From the NCBI GenBank assembly GCA_030411725.1, contig MU839849.1:186001-250000 (forward strand): DNA of 64,000 nt, read 5' to 3'. A program made the position numbers and the translations under genes. This DNA is from Echria macrotheca. Taxonomy: Eukaryota > Ascomycota > Sordariomycetes > Sordariales > Schizotheciaceae. Positions 10,961-19,839 of this stretch are shown one piece after another (the first letter of the stretch is position 1; each line of letters begins with the position of its first letter). The notes below the pieces were generated by a model. That model did no database searches, was not told where the DNA came from, and saw nothing but the letters and a program-made list of their open reading frames with translations.

Positions 10961-11865
10961 ATGGTGATTCTTACGTCCTTGTTTCTTGCCGCGACGGCGG
11001 CCCTCTCTGCTCTCGCGCTTCCGGCCACGCAAGGAGATGACGCCCTTGCCAAGATTCTCCAGAAACGCACAACACCCAACAGCTCGGGCTGCAGCGATGG
11101 ATACTGGTACCAGTTCTGTGAGATATCTTTCCGGAGCTTGCCACTCTTTGCTAATAATCCGTCTCGTCAGGGTCCGAAGGTGGTGGCGGACAGGTGACGT
11201 ACACGAACAAGGCCGGCGGCGAGTACACGGTGAACTGGAGCAACTGCAAGGACTTCACGGCCGGTAAAGGATGGAGAAATGCAACGGATCGGTAAATATC
11301 CGTTTGGAGAGAGACTGTTATATTCCCTGCTAAGCCCCAGAGCAGCACAATCCAAATCAAGGGCTCCTTCAACCCCGGGAGCAACGGCTACCTCGCCGTG
11401 TATACCTGGTAACATCGCCGCCCACGAGGGTGACAATGATGAAAGCTAACATAACGAAGGACAATTCACGGCGAGACATACATTCTCGAAAACCTTGGCC
11501 CGTACGATCCTGGCCGATCAGGTGGTCAGCACAAAGGAACACTCACAAGCGACGGCGGCACCTACGACATCTATAGTGTCAACCGTGGCAACAACTACAT
11601 GCAGTACTGGTCCATCCGCCAGCAAAAGCGCAGCAGCGGCGTCGTCACGACCAAGAACCACTACGACAAGTACAATGCCCTCGGCCTCAAATTTGACCCT
11701 GCCAAGGACGCATCGTACCAAATCGTTTCCACCGAAGGCTACCAGAGCTCCGGGTCGTCGGATATCACCGTGGCCGAGATCGTGGTCGACGGTGGCAAGA
11801 CATCGACAGTCACCCCGACCTGCACGACGGATAGTAGGGATAAGCCGCTCAAGACTGGTTCATAA
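10961..11865 (+). CDS. GH11 endo-1,4-beta-xylanase, secreted (249 aa)
   Basis: Cleaves internal beta-1,4 bonds of xylan outside the cell. Exons: 10961-11117, 11171-11291, 11343-11408, 11460-11865. A signal peptide (MVILTSLFLAATAALSALAL) and a propeptide ending at Lys-Arg (about residue 35, LQKR) are visible. The joined protein has the complete jelly-roll core: YWYQFWSEGGGQVTYTN, GSFNPGSNGYLAVY, the first catalytic Glu in HGETYILEN, YWSIRQQKRSSG, and the acid/base Glu in STEGYQSSGSSDI. The three introns are 51-53 nt, and each restores the family sequence exactly. There is no carbohydrate-binding module. The short tail after the core (about 30 residues) is Thr/Asp-rich. Nearby GH10 and GH54 genes point to a hemicellulose-degrading neighbourhood. 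Confidence 0.95.
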
Positions 11866-11963
11866 CTTGCTATATTGTTCATGTCTGGCGGCACTTGTCT
11901 AAGCTATGAATGCCGTTGGTTTCTGTATCATACGAAGGGTTGGAATAGGAGAAAGGTTACCCG

Positions 11964-13743
11964 TTATGCGTTGTCGCCGAAGAAGATGACCGTTATCGTG
12001 AGATCATCGCTAGAAAACGTTAGCGAGAAAAGGGAAGGAGAGTATATAACTTACCGGAACCTTCTTGAGTTCTTCCCGGCGAGGAGGAACAAAGAAGAGA
12101 TCAGGTCATGATCGTCCCCTCCGAGCCCGTTTCTGGCCAGATGTGTCGCCGCGTTAATGTCTCTGACCACCGGAACACGCTGCCTCTTGGCGATCCCCCA
12201 CTGCGCGGGTCTGACGGGCGGTCGTCCGAATGGCTTTGGTGTATCTGGTTGCGACTTGTCCACGTTTGAGGTCATGCTCTCCGGCTCGTTGAAAACCCAG
12301 GGCACCATATTCCAAACTGAACTCCTCTTCTGCTCAGATTTCCTCTGTCCCTTGAGATAGCCCTCGTCGATCCAACGGCCGACCAAGCCCACGACTTCCT
12401 CATTGGAGAGCAGCTCCCAAAGGGAATCTGAGGCCAGGACGACAAAATCGCTCTTCTCAGGCTCAATCTTTGTTGTGGTAATGACCGGCTCTGCCGTCAG
12501 GTATGGTGGGTTGCCGTCTACTTTTCTTGGCCGCTTGGCAAAGTACAATTTTCTCAAGGTCATGGAGAGATCGCTGGGCCATTTGACAACTGCGTCACCG
12601 AAGGCGCGACTGGGCTCGAATCCCACGACCCGGCCGTTCTTAACGACGTCAGGCTCGTCGGGATGTTCGCTTCGGACCCTGGCCGCCTCATCTGGGTTCT
12701 CTCCAGTCTGGTCTGCTGAGAGTTGTGTTGCTGACCATCTCGACTCGCCAACCCGCCTTCCGAGAACAGCCCTCGAATCCCCCGCCAGGGCAATACGGAG
12801 CAACCGACTCTGGGGATTATAGATGGCGAGGAGCGCACAACTGCCAGCGATTGCGGGCGCCAGCAGCTGCGCGCCTGCTTGCCTGGTGCCTAACTTCTTG
12901 ACTCTCTCCACACTAGACCAGACTATCTCGTCGTCGAGCGCCAGAAAGCCAGCTTTGATGGCGCTGTCAATCTCCCTGTCACTCGGCGGCGTGGTGTCGC
13001 TTGCCCTGTATGCTTCGGCCAGCTTCAAGTAGACGTTGGCGATCAGGCTCTGTCGAAGTTTGGCAGACGTGGCCCATCCACTGCACGATTGTTAGCAACT
13101 TGTCCCGGTTTGGGGTGAGGCTAACGAACGAGTGTCCATCGTAGACGCCCCAGAATATCCAATCATCACCAGACGGCAGGGATATTATTTCCGACGCATG
13201 GTCGTCTTCCATGGGGTCGTTGCTGGCAATTTGGTTTGTGTCGTATCGCAACACGCCACTTCTTCCTCCCACGATGACCGATTCCTCGTGGCGACGTAGA
13301 ATCTCGGTCAGTTCATCCGGGTTCGGCGCGTCAAGCGTATGCTCTCTGGCCGTCCGGTGCGCAATGGCGTCAACTGATGCGTTCGTCTGTAGGTCCTCAG
13401 GCAAAGCACGAGTTGCCAGACGAATTCTTGCCGCAATCCCAAGGTCGCGTGACCCAGAGCCGGGCTTGTCAGGGTCGGGGGGCGAATCGAATCGGATTGT
13501 GCCTGCTGGGTCGAGATACAGACTGACAGCGAGGAGACAGCCGATTGCGGCGGTCGCGAGCTTCCAGTTTTTTTGTCGGCCGGTTTCACCTTGCTGAATT
13601 GAGGATCTCGAGGCCGACCGGGAGAGGGTTGGCGATGGGGACGTCATCGGAAGCCATCGTTGGCGTGCACCGCCTTCGAGCACGCGATACCCACCTCGAA
13701 GTATGTCGGCGCGTAAACCAACGATGCGTGGACGGCGAAACAT
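11964..13743 (-). CDS. PP2C-family protein phosphatase, probably mitochondrial (561 aa)
   Basis: Metal-dependent Ser/Thr phosphatase. Exons: 13743-13130, 13080-12055, 12009-11964. Motifs in order: EDD, FWGVYDGHSGWATS (metal-binding Asp-Gly-His, formed across intron 1), LRIALAGDSRAVLG, FVVLASDSLWEL, and a last short exon that supplies the final metal-binding Asp in DDLTITVIFF. In the fourth motif the usual Gly after Asp is Ser. The Arg-rich N-terminus (MFRRPRIVGLRADILRGG) is a plausible mitochondrial presequence, followed by a hydrophobic stretch (about residues 67-82). The size and layout resemble pyruvate-dehydrogenase-phosphatase-type enzymes of fungi. The frame runs open upstream to 13857 only through a TTG, so the ATG at 13743 was chosen. 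It lies tail-to-tail with the GH11 gene, only about 100 bp apart. Confidence 0.9.
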
Positions 13744-14617
13744 TGCGAATTTGATGAAAAGTTCAAGTGGTGGAAGAAGAAGGGAAATCTGGGTGCGCAG
13801 AGGTTGTGAGACGGTGGAACTGGAAGGAACTTGTTGCACGAAGTGCACGGACCTCAAATCACGATATTGTTAGAGCGAAATCCGAGACACAGGTGATTCG
13901 CTGCAATAAATGTGCTAGATGCATCCTAAGGCAACTTGAGCATATATATCGGCATTGCACCATGTGGTGCTGCCCGGCGCCCGGTCTTGTGGGTGTCGTG
14001 TGCCCGGGCGGTGAGGTTTTCATGCAGCGTGACGCCGGCGCGGGTGATCACGTGACGTGTTGCGGTTGACCTTGCCGTACCTACCTAAACAGGACACAGC
14101 AAATAACTATTTTAATCCTCAATTAATCGATAAGCTAATGAGGTTTTCCCTCTTGCATGCCGAAAGCAACGAGCAGCGGCAGGGGTCCGCTTTCTCACCT
14201 CACCTAAACCTGCGAGACGTTCTCGATCCAGCAGCCGCCGAACTACACCACGCGGGTGTTGCATCGAACCCCCCGCGGAGTTTATTTGCAGCTTTCTGGA
14301 CAGCGATGATGCTGCTTACTTGTTAATTGAACCTCGATAGGTACCTTATTCACATGACGGACTACGTCCGAAGTTCGCAGGAACTAGCACAGGCCACCAG
14401 CCCGCTAAGGCCGGCGTCTACGAGATGCACTTCTTCGATGGATTGAGCTCTTAGTTGCATCGTAAAAAAACCGTTACGAAGCTACATTAGGGTTGAGGAT
14501 TCATCATTATTTCCCTTAAATTTGGGCTCTTTCGCCTCTTTCGATGTTTGGACATAACTCTTGCTCACATCAAACTCCCCTGTCTACAGGGGAGCCACGT
14601 TGTGCGTCTTTTTCAAC
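13744..14617. other. divergent intergenic region
   Basis: Lies between the phosphatase (minus) and an orphan gene (plus). Contains a TACCTACCTA copy near 14085 and an AT-rich patch around 14100-14150. No gene seen. Confidence 0.45.
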
Positions 14618-15829
14618 ATGACGACGTCCATTCAAGTCGACTACGAGCTTGAAAGACTTGGCCAGCTCTGTTTACCGAGATGGTACGACCGAATCGATTC
14701 CCGCATCATACGGCCTGAGCGGCCCGAGTTCGCAATGATCTGTAGAAACCAGTCTCACAATCAGCGCTGGCTCCGGGCCCTGGACCGACTGCGCCGGGCA
14801 ATCAACACTTATGATCCCACAGGGCAGCGACGCAAGCGAGCAAAGAACAGGCTGGCGGACACACCCATATCCCCGATGGACGCCTTCTTGGAAGACCTCG
14901 ACGCCTTCGACTTCCCCGACGACAAGGCGAAGCCCATCCTGAGCGCCATCGCCCTTATCCTCTACGACATAGAATGCAGCGGATCCCCTATTCCATACAC
15001 CGTCAACTTCAAACGGCTTCCTGGCCTGCCACGACTAGAAACCTGGGAGACGTGCGACTCTGTATTCAGAAGTTTCCTACAGCACTTGTTGCTCAGAGAA
15101 TATGGTTTTGGCAATCGCCCCGTCGAGGGGATGTCGTGGAAGAAGGGTTTGTATGCCGTCACCGCGGTATCCAGACACCTGACCGCGTTTGCGCAATGGT
15201 GCAGGATGGGCCGGCTCCCCCCGCTCAACGCCTGGGAGCATCTTGCATCCATTCTCCTACGCGGCTGCGGGTCTGAGCGAATGCCCGAGGTAGCGCTGTC
15301 GCTATATTACTACGAGACGAACCACCGGCCCATCAACCACAGAGAGTATCAGAGCTCAAGGACCGGTTACAGGGGTGTTGTCCAGAAAATGATCGACAAG
15401 ATGCCTACTACAGGGCCCGATCGACTTGTACGCAAGTTATCCGTTGACCTCCACATTCTGATTCCGTGGTGTTATCACCATCGCACCCGGATGATCAATG
15501 TCATCGAGGACTTCGCGAGAACGCAGTGTCTTCCGATCCGTGCTCCGGTTCTTAAAAACGTTGAGATCCCGGAAATCGACATGACCCATCGCGATGGCTA
15601 CCCCAAGTCGGTCAAAGGGGGCTGGACAATTGGAAAGTATTACATTCCGGGTCTCCCGATCTTCATCTGGAGATTGGGGTCCCGGATTGACGAACGATAC
15701 TACTACGGCCGAGGATTGGTCGAATACTCCGACGCCGAGCACGAGAGACGACTCGCCGCCGCCAAGAAGGCTGCGCAACAGCTTCCTTGCGGGGCTTATC
15801 GTTCAAGTGAAGTACATGAAAATACCTAG
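14618..15829 (+). CDS. orphan protein (403 aa), unknown function
   Basis: A single uninterrupted frame with normal codon use, starting at an ATG in good context (CAACATGACG). The protein is rich in Arg, Trp and Tyr, has no signal peptide or membrane segment, and ends in a basic Ala/Lys helix. A mid-protein run of paired aromatic and His residues (LIPWCYHHR) is notable, but no known motif is evident. I do not recognise a family. The length and lack of stops on one strand make it a likely real gene. It may be a lineage-restricted fungal protein. Confidence 0.6.
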   Translation: MTTSIQVDYELERLGQLCLPRWYDRIDSRIIRPERPEFAMICRNQSHNQRWLRALDRLRRAINTYDPTGQRRKRAKNRLADTPISPMDAFLEDLDAFDFPDDKAKPILSAIALILYDIECSGSPIPYTVNFKRLPGLPRLETWETCDSVFRSFLQHLLLREYGFGNRPVEGMSWKKGLYAVTAVSRHLTAFAQWCRMGRLPPLNAWEHLASILLRGCGSERMPEVALSLYYYETNHRPINHREYQSSRTGYRGVVQKMIDKMPTTGPDRLVRKLSVDLHILIPWCYHHRTRMINVIEDFARTQCLPIRAPVLKNVEIPEIDMTHRDGYPKSVKGGWTIGKYYIPGLPIFIWRLGSRIDERYYYGRGLVEYSDAEHERRLAAAKKAAQQLPCGAYRSSEVHENT

Positions 15830-15972
15830 GCTATGTGGTACGGTAGGGAGATGTTTTGCTGGCTCTGAGGAGGTCGTGTGAAGGGAAAGAATGGATATGG
15901 GCGGAGTTTTGAGATCGTTGCAATTGTGCTCTTACGCGTGCTAGATGGAGTCGTCGGGTGAAGTTATTGACA

Positions 15973-16017
15973 TGTACCTAAGGTACCTACCTACCTATAG
16001 GTATCCACGGAGGTAGG
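15973..16017. repeat. imperfect TACC/GGTA palindromic microsatellite
   Basis: Consecutive GTACCTA, AGGTACCTACCTACC and TATAGGTA units form an imperfect inverted, low-complexity repeat. Shorter copies occur in several other intergenic regions of the window. Confidence 0.5.
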
Positions 16018-16459
16018 ATTGCATTTCTTCCGCTGTTGACGGCTTGATCAACTGAAAGTCATGGTCACCTGGGAATAAAATGTATACCAAGGTACGGAAT
16101 CTGAAATTCCCGTGAAGATTGGTGTGCTTTGAATATGCCCTTTCAGCTGTCTCCAAGTTAGATAAAAGCGTCGTCATGCCATTTGGCCTTGTTTCCCGAG
16201 TTTCCCATTTTCTTGGAGCTCCGGGCTGCATTCTCGGTTTGGCACCTCGTTTGTTCGTTTAGCCGAATTCTGGGGAAAGGGACTCCAACATCAACCAGGG
16301 GGAGCCAAGAAAACTGTAGATTTATCCATGTAATCGGGACCCGGCACGGTGCTTGATATGGCCCGGACAAGCGATTTCCATATTACCCCTTTCCGCGCCA
16401 ATGAGCTTAACCAATGCCAAGGGCAGTTTACGAGCAGTTCTCCTAGTCCGAAAGGTACC

Positions 16460-16465
16460 GGCTAA
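16460..16465 (+). promoter_or_regulatory. GGCTAA, possible XlnR/Xyr1 site
   Basis: GGCTAA lies about 100 bp before the GH10 ATG, followed 15 bp later by the TATA-like TTATTATA. GGCTAA/GGCTAAA is the known core bound by the xylanase activator. A single hexamer is weak evidence. Confidence 0.4.
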
Positions 16466-16562
16466 CTATTCTCCCCTTTTATTATACCCGACCCAACCCA
16501 GGATAGACAGATGTTTGCCCTTCATTCCTCAGTTCGCCAGAGTCGCCGGACGGTCCACCAAG

Positions 16563-17871
16563 ATGAAGTTCGCGATCCTCACGGGCATTGTGGCCGGCCC
16601 CCTCGTGGTCCTTGCCCAGCTCAACGCCCTCGCCAAAGACGCCGGGCTCCTCTACTTTGGCACGGCGGTCAGCCCTAGCGACAGCAGCGATTCGGCATAC
16701 TACAAGTACGAGAACGACGTTAAAAACTTTGGCCAATACACGCCCGATAATGCTCAGAAATGGGACGCCACCGAGCCGTCGAAGGGCAGGTTTTCTTACG
16801 GACAGGCCGATAGCATCGTCAGCAGGGCTTTGAGCAACAAGATGCTCATGCGCTGCCACACCTTGGTGTGGTACAGCCAGCTGCCCTCATGGGGTGTGTT
16901 TTTCTGACTGAGTCTCTTGACCCCCGGGACAATTCTGCCACATGTATCAGCAGCTGACCGCGAGGTATCTAACCGTAGTGTCGTCTGGATCGTGGACAAA
17001 GGATTCCATGACCTCGGTCATGGAGTCGCATATTTCCAACGTCATGGGACATTTCAAGGGCAAATGCTATGCCTGGGATGTTGTCAACGAGGCTCTCGAG
17101 GACAACGGGTCCTACCGCCAAAACCCGTTCCTGAAAGCCCTCGGCGACAGCTACTTCGCCGTAGCCTTCAAGTTTGCCGCCGCCGCCGACCCTGCCGCGA
17201 AGCTCTACTATAACGACTGTATGTGTCCCAATACCAGATACGAATAGCGTCCCGCTAACAGCCCAGACAACCTCGAGTACTTCCCTGTCAAGGCGGACGG
17301 CGCAGTCCGCATTGTCAAGCTCGTCCAAGCCGCGGGCGTGCCGATCCACGGCGTCGGACTCCAAGCGCACATGACGGTCGGCCGCACGCCGTCGCGAGAG
17401 AACCTGACTTGGACGCTGAACAAGTACACGGCCCTCGGTCTCGACGTCGCCTATACCGAGCTGGACATTCGCATCAAGCCGCTCCCGTCGAATGCCAGTT
17501 CGATTGAGGCTCAAGCAAAGGAATACGTGGCTATGGTTGGGTCGTGTCTCGATGTGCCGCGCTGCGTCGGCATCACGGTGTGGGGCTTCAGCGATGCTCA
17601 CAGCTGGATTCCTCAAACATTCTCGGGTGCGGGTGACTCGTGCTTGTTTGACAAGAGTACCAAGCCAAAGCCGGCGTTCTCGAGCGTGTCATCGCTGTTG
17701 GCAAGTGCAAGCGGAAAGAGACCACCGTGGAACACGGCTTCTCCGCCCACCGGTGCCCCTGTGCCGACTACCATGATAACAGCTACTACGTCGGCAGCCG
17801 TGACATCGACAGCCGCGGCGACGTCGACGGTAGCCGCCACATCTGCGGCTGCTACAAAATCGACAGCCTGA
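16563..17871 (+). CDS. GH10 endo-1,4-beta-xylanase, secreted (391 aa)
   Basis: Hydrolyses xylan backbone outside the cell. Exons: 16563-16893, 16979-17218, 17267-17871. A signal peptide of about 18 residues (MKFAILTGIVAGPLVVLA) precedes a TIM-barrel catalytic domain. Visible landmarks are MRCHTLVWYSQLPSW, the acid/base Glu in WDVVNEALED, LYYNDYNLEY restored across intron 2, GVGLQAHM, the nucleophile Glu in YTELDIR and ITVWGFSD. After the barrel comes a roughly 50-residue Thr/Ser/Ala-rich segment typical of an O-glycosylated linker, but the stop follows directly and no carbohydrate-binding module is attached. It may pair functionally with the GH11 xylanase 5 kb upstream. Confidence 0.95.
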
Positions 17872-18359
17872 GATGAAAAGGTGGAAGAAATCCGGGGGAA
17901 GGAACGAGCTGAAAAGCTGCCAAGGCTGCTAAGGCTGCTAAGCTTTGATACGTACACTCCTCTGAGCGTGTACCCCGGAATTTCTTACGCAGCAGCCAAG
18001 AGTTATCGCGATCAGAGTCTTAGCAATTGCGATGCAAAAACAGCTACATTTACATAGAAAAGGGCAGTGCTGTAATCGCTTCATTGAGCCGTATTCGGGG
18101 AAGTCCATTAGATCCTTTTAGTTGCTTGTGCTTTGTCAAGAGTGGTATGCGTGCAGCGCGCATCGCGGGGTTTGGGAAGTACACTCCAGAGGGTGAATGT
18201 ATCCGTAAGCAAAAGCGAAACGCCCTTGACAGGGTCGAGGGTGTAAGATTTCCGATTCCTCGGGAATGGCAATTTTGGAGGGGCATTCCAGAATCCAGAC
18301 TCTGACGATTACGTGTACGGCGGTTTTCTCCCCGTCTGCATCAAACGAAGCTCTCAACC
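17872..18359. other. intergenic, no gene seen
   Basis: Lies between the xylanase and the glycosyltransferase. Contains a tandem GCTGCTAAG repeat at about 17920-17943, just after the xylanase stop. Confidence 0.45.
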
Positions 18360-19544
18360 ATGATATTAGGTGCACTCCCGCCGCGAAGGCTGGCCACGCT
18401 TTTGGGGTGTTTGCTCTGCGCCACCGCGACTTTGTGGCTGCTCATCTCTCGGTTCGCGCCGGACCCGAGCATTAATGGGATCGCGTCATGTCCGAAGCCA
18501 CTGCAGCCACCACCACCACTGCCATGTCCATCATGCCCGCCGCCATCATCTTGCCCATCGATCCCCTCGCCAACACCTGAAATAAGGGTAGCCTCCCCAG
18601 TGGCTGCGTCCGGGTACATTGCGACATGCGGAAACGAGACGCACGCGATTGCGCGGAAGCTCTGGCTAGAGGCCGATGCACGATATGCGCACCTGATGGA
18701 TGACAAGTTCACGTTCGTTCCGCCCGTATTCTTCTTCTTTCTCTGTATCTCCTCCTCTGTATCCTGTCGCTGACGTGTTTTGCGTGCAACCAGAATCGCG
18801 ATTCCCACCTACCGCCGTCCCGACGTCCTCAACATCACCCTCTCGACCCTCTTGCGCGACAAGATCCCCTCGCTCCACGAGATTGTCATCGTCTGGAACG
18901 AGCTCGATGTGGTGCCGCCGCAGGACTTCGTCTCCCAACACGGCGTCCGGGTTCGGTACAGGGTCTCGGAACGCAACAGCTTGAACATGCGATTGATCCC
19001 GGACCCGGAGTACCGCACCCAGGCGATCCTCCAACATGACGACGACGTATGGTACGAGCCTGAGGACCTCGAATTCGTATTCCAGGCGTGGAGACAGTTG
19101 GGAAGATACCGGGTGACGGGCGCGCTCCCGCGCTGCTACAGTCGAAACGGCGAGGGCAAATTGCAGTACCACCAGTGCCGAGAGGGGAACGAGTGGTACG
19201 CCCTGGTTCTGACGAACCTCGCCTTTGTCCATATTTCGCTCATGGACTACTACTCGTCGGACGAGCGGATCCCGACGCTGATTCGGGAGCACGTCGACGA
19301 GGTCTTCAACTGCGAGGACCTCGCCATCAACTACATCGCCTCCATGCTGACGTGCACGGGGCCCCTCCACGTCATGGGCAAGGAGCATTACAAGAACCAG
19401 GACCCTAAGGGCGGCATTAGTACGACTGGGAGTCACATGCCCCGTCGACACCACTGTATGAACTATTTCGAGGAGGTCATCGGATTCTTACCGCTGGTCC
19501 AGCAGATGGGGTCGATACAGCGTGGTGTCCCTCATTTTGCATAA
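18360..19544 (+). CDS. GT64 (exostosin-like) glycosyltransferase, Golgi type II membrane protein (367 aa)
   Basis: Exons: 18360-18712 and 18794-19544. A short cytosolic N-terminus, one membrane anchor (about residues 9-31) and a Pro/Ser/Cys-rich stem are followed by the catalytic domain. That domain has the GT64 signature elements: IAIPTYRRPDVL at the splice junction, EIVIVWNE, the DxD-type motif LQHDDDVWY, a conserved Arg-rich GALPRCY region, WYALVLTNLAF and NCEDLAINY. Family members transfer GlcNAc or related sugars in the Golgi using a nucleotide sugar and a divalent metal. The acceptor here is unknown. The C-terminal end could be extended by an alternative splice near the stop, which I could not decide. 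Confidence 0.85.
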
Positions 19545-19839
19545 CCTCTGTTGCTATAGCCGTACGTTTCTTGTATATTTTTGTTCTTCTACATGACATG
19601 CTTCAATAGACCCATGAGCGCTCCTTGCCGAACGAGACTTTGGTTTCGCCCTTGGCCTCGCCTCGGCCTACCTGTGTGCCAACCTCCGTCGAGTGCGTGT
19701 CCATGATTGGCGTCAGTTCCGCGACGAGCAGCTTCAGCGGCCGATGCTTCTTGATTTCCACCAAGCAAACACGATATCTCGATTAAGTTTAAATATCCTA
19801 TGGTCGATCATTAAGAGTACTCATAAGTATCATAACTCA

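Larger units (their letters stand above)
15830..16562. other. upstream region of the GH10 xylanase gene
   Basis: No supported gene. Contains a TACCTA-type microsatellite and, near the 3' end, a GGCTAA motif and a TATA-like element. Confidence 0.45.
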
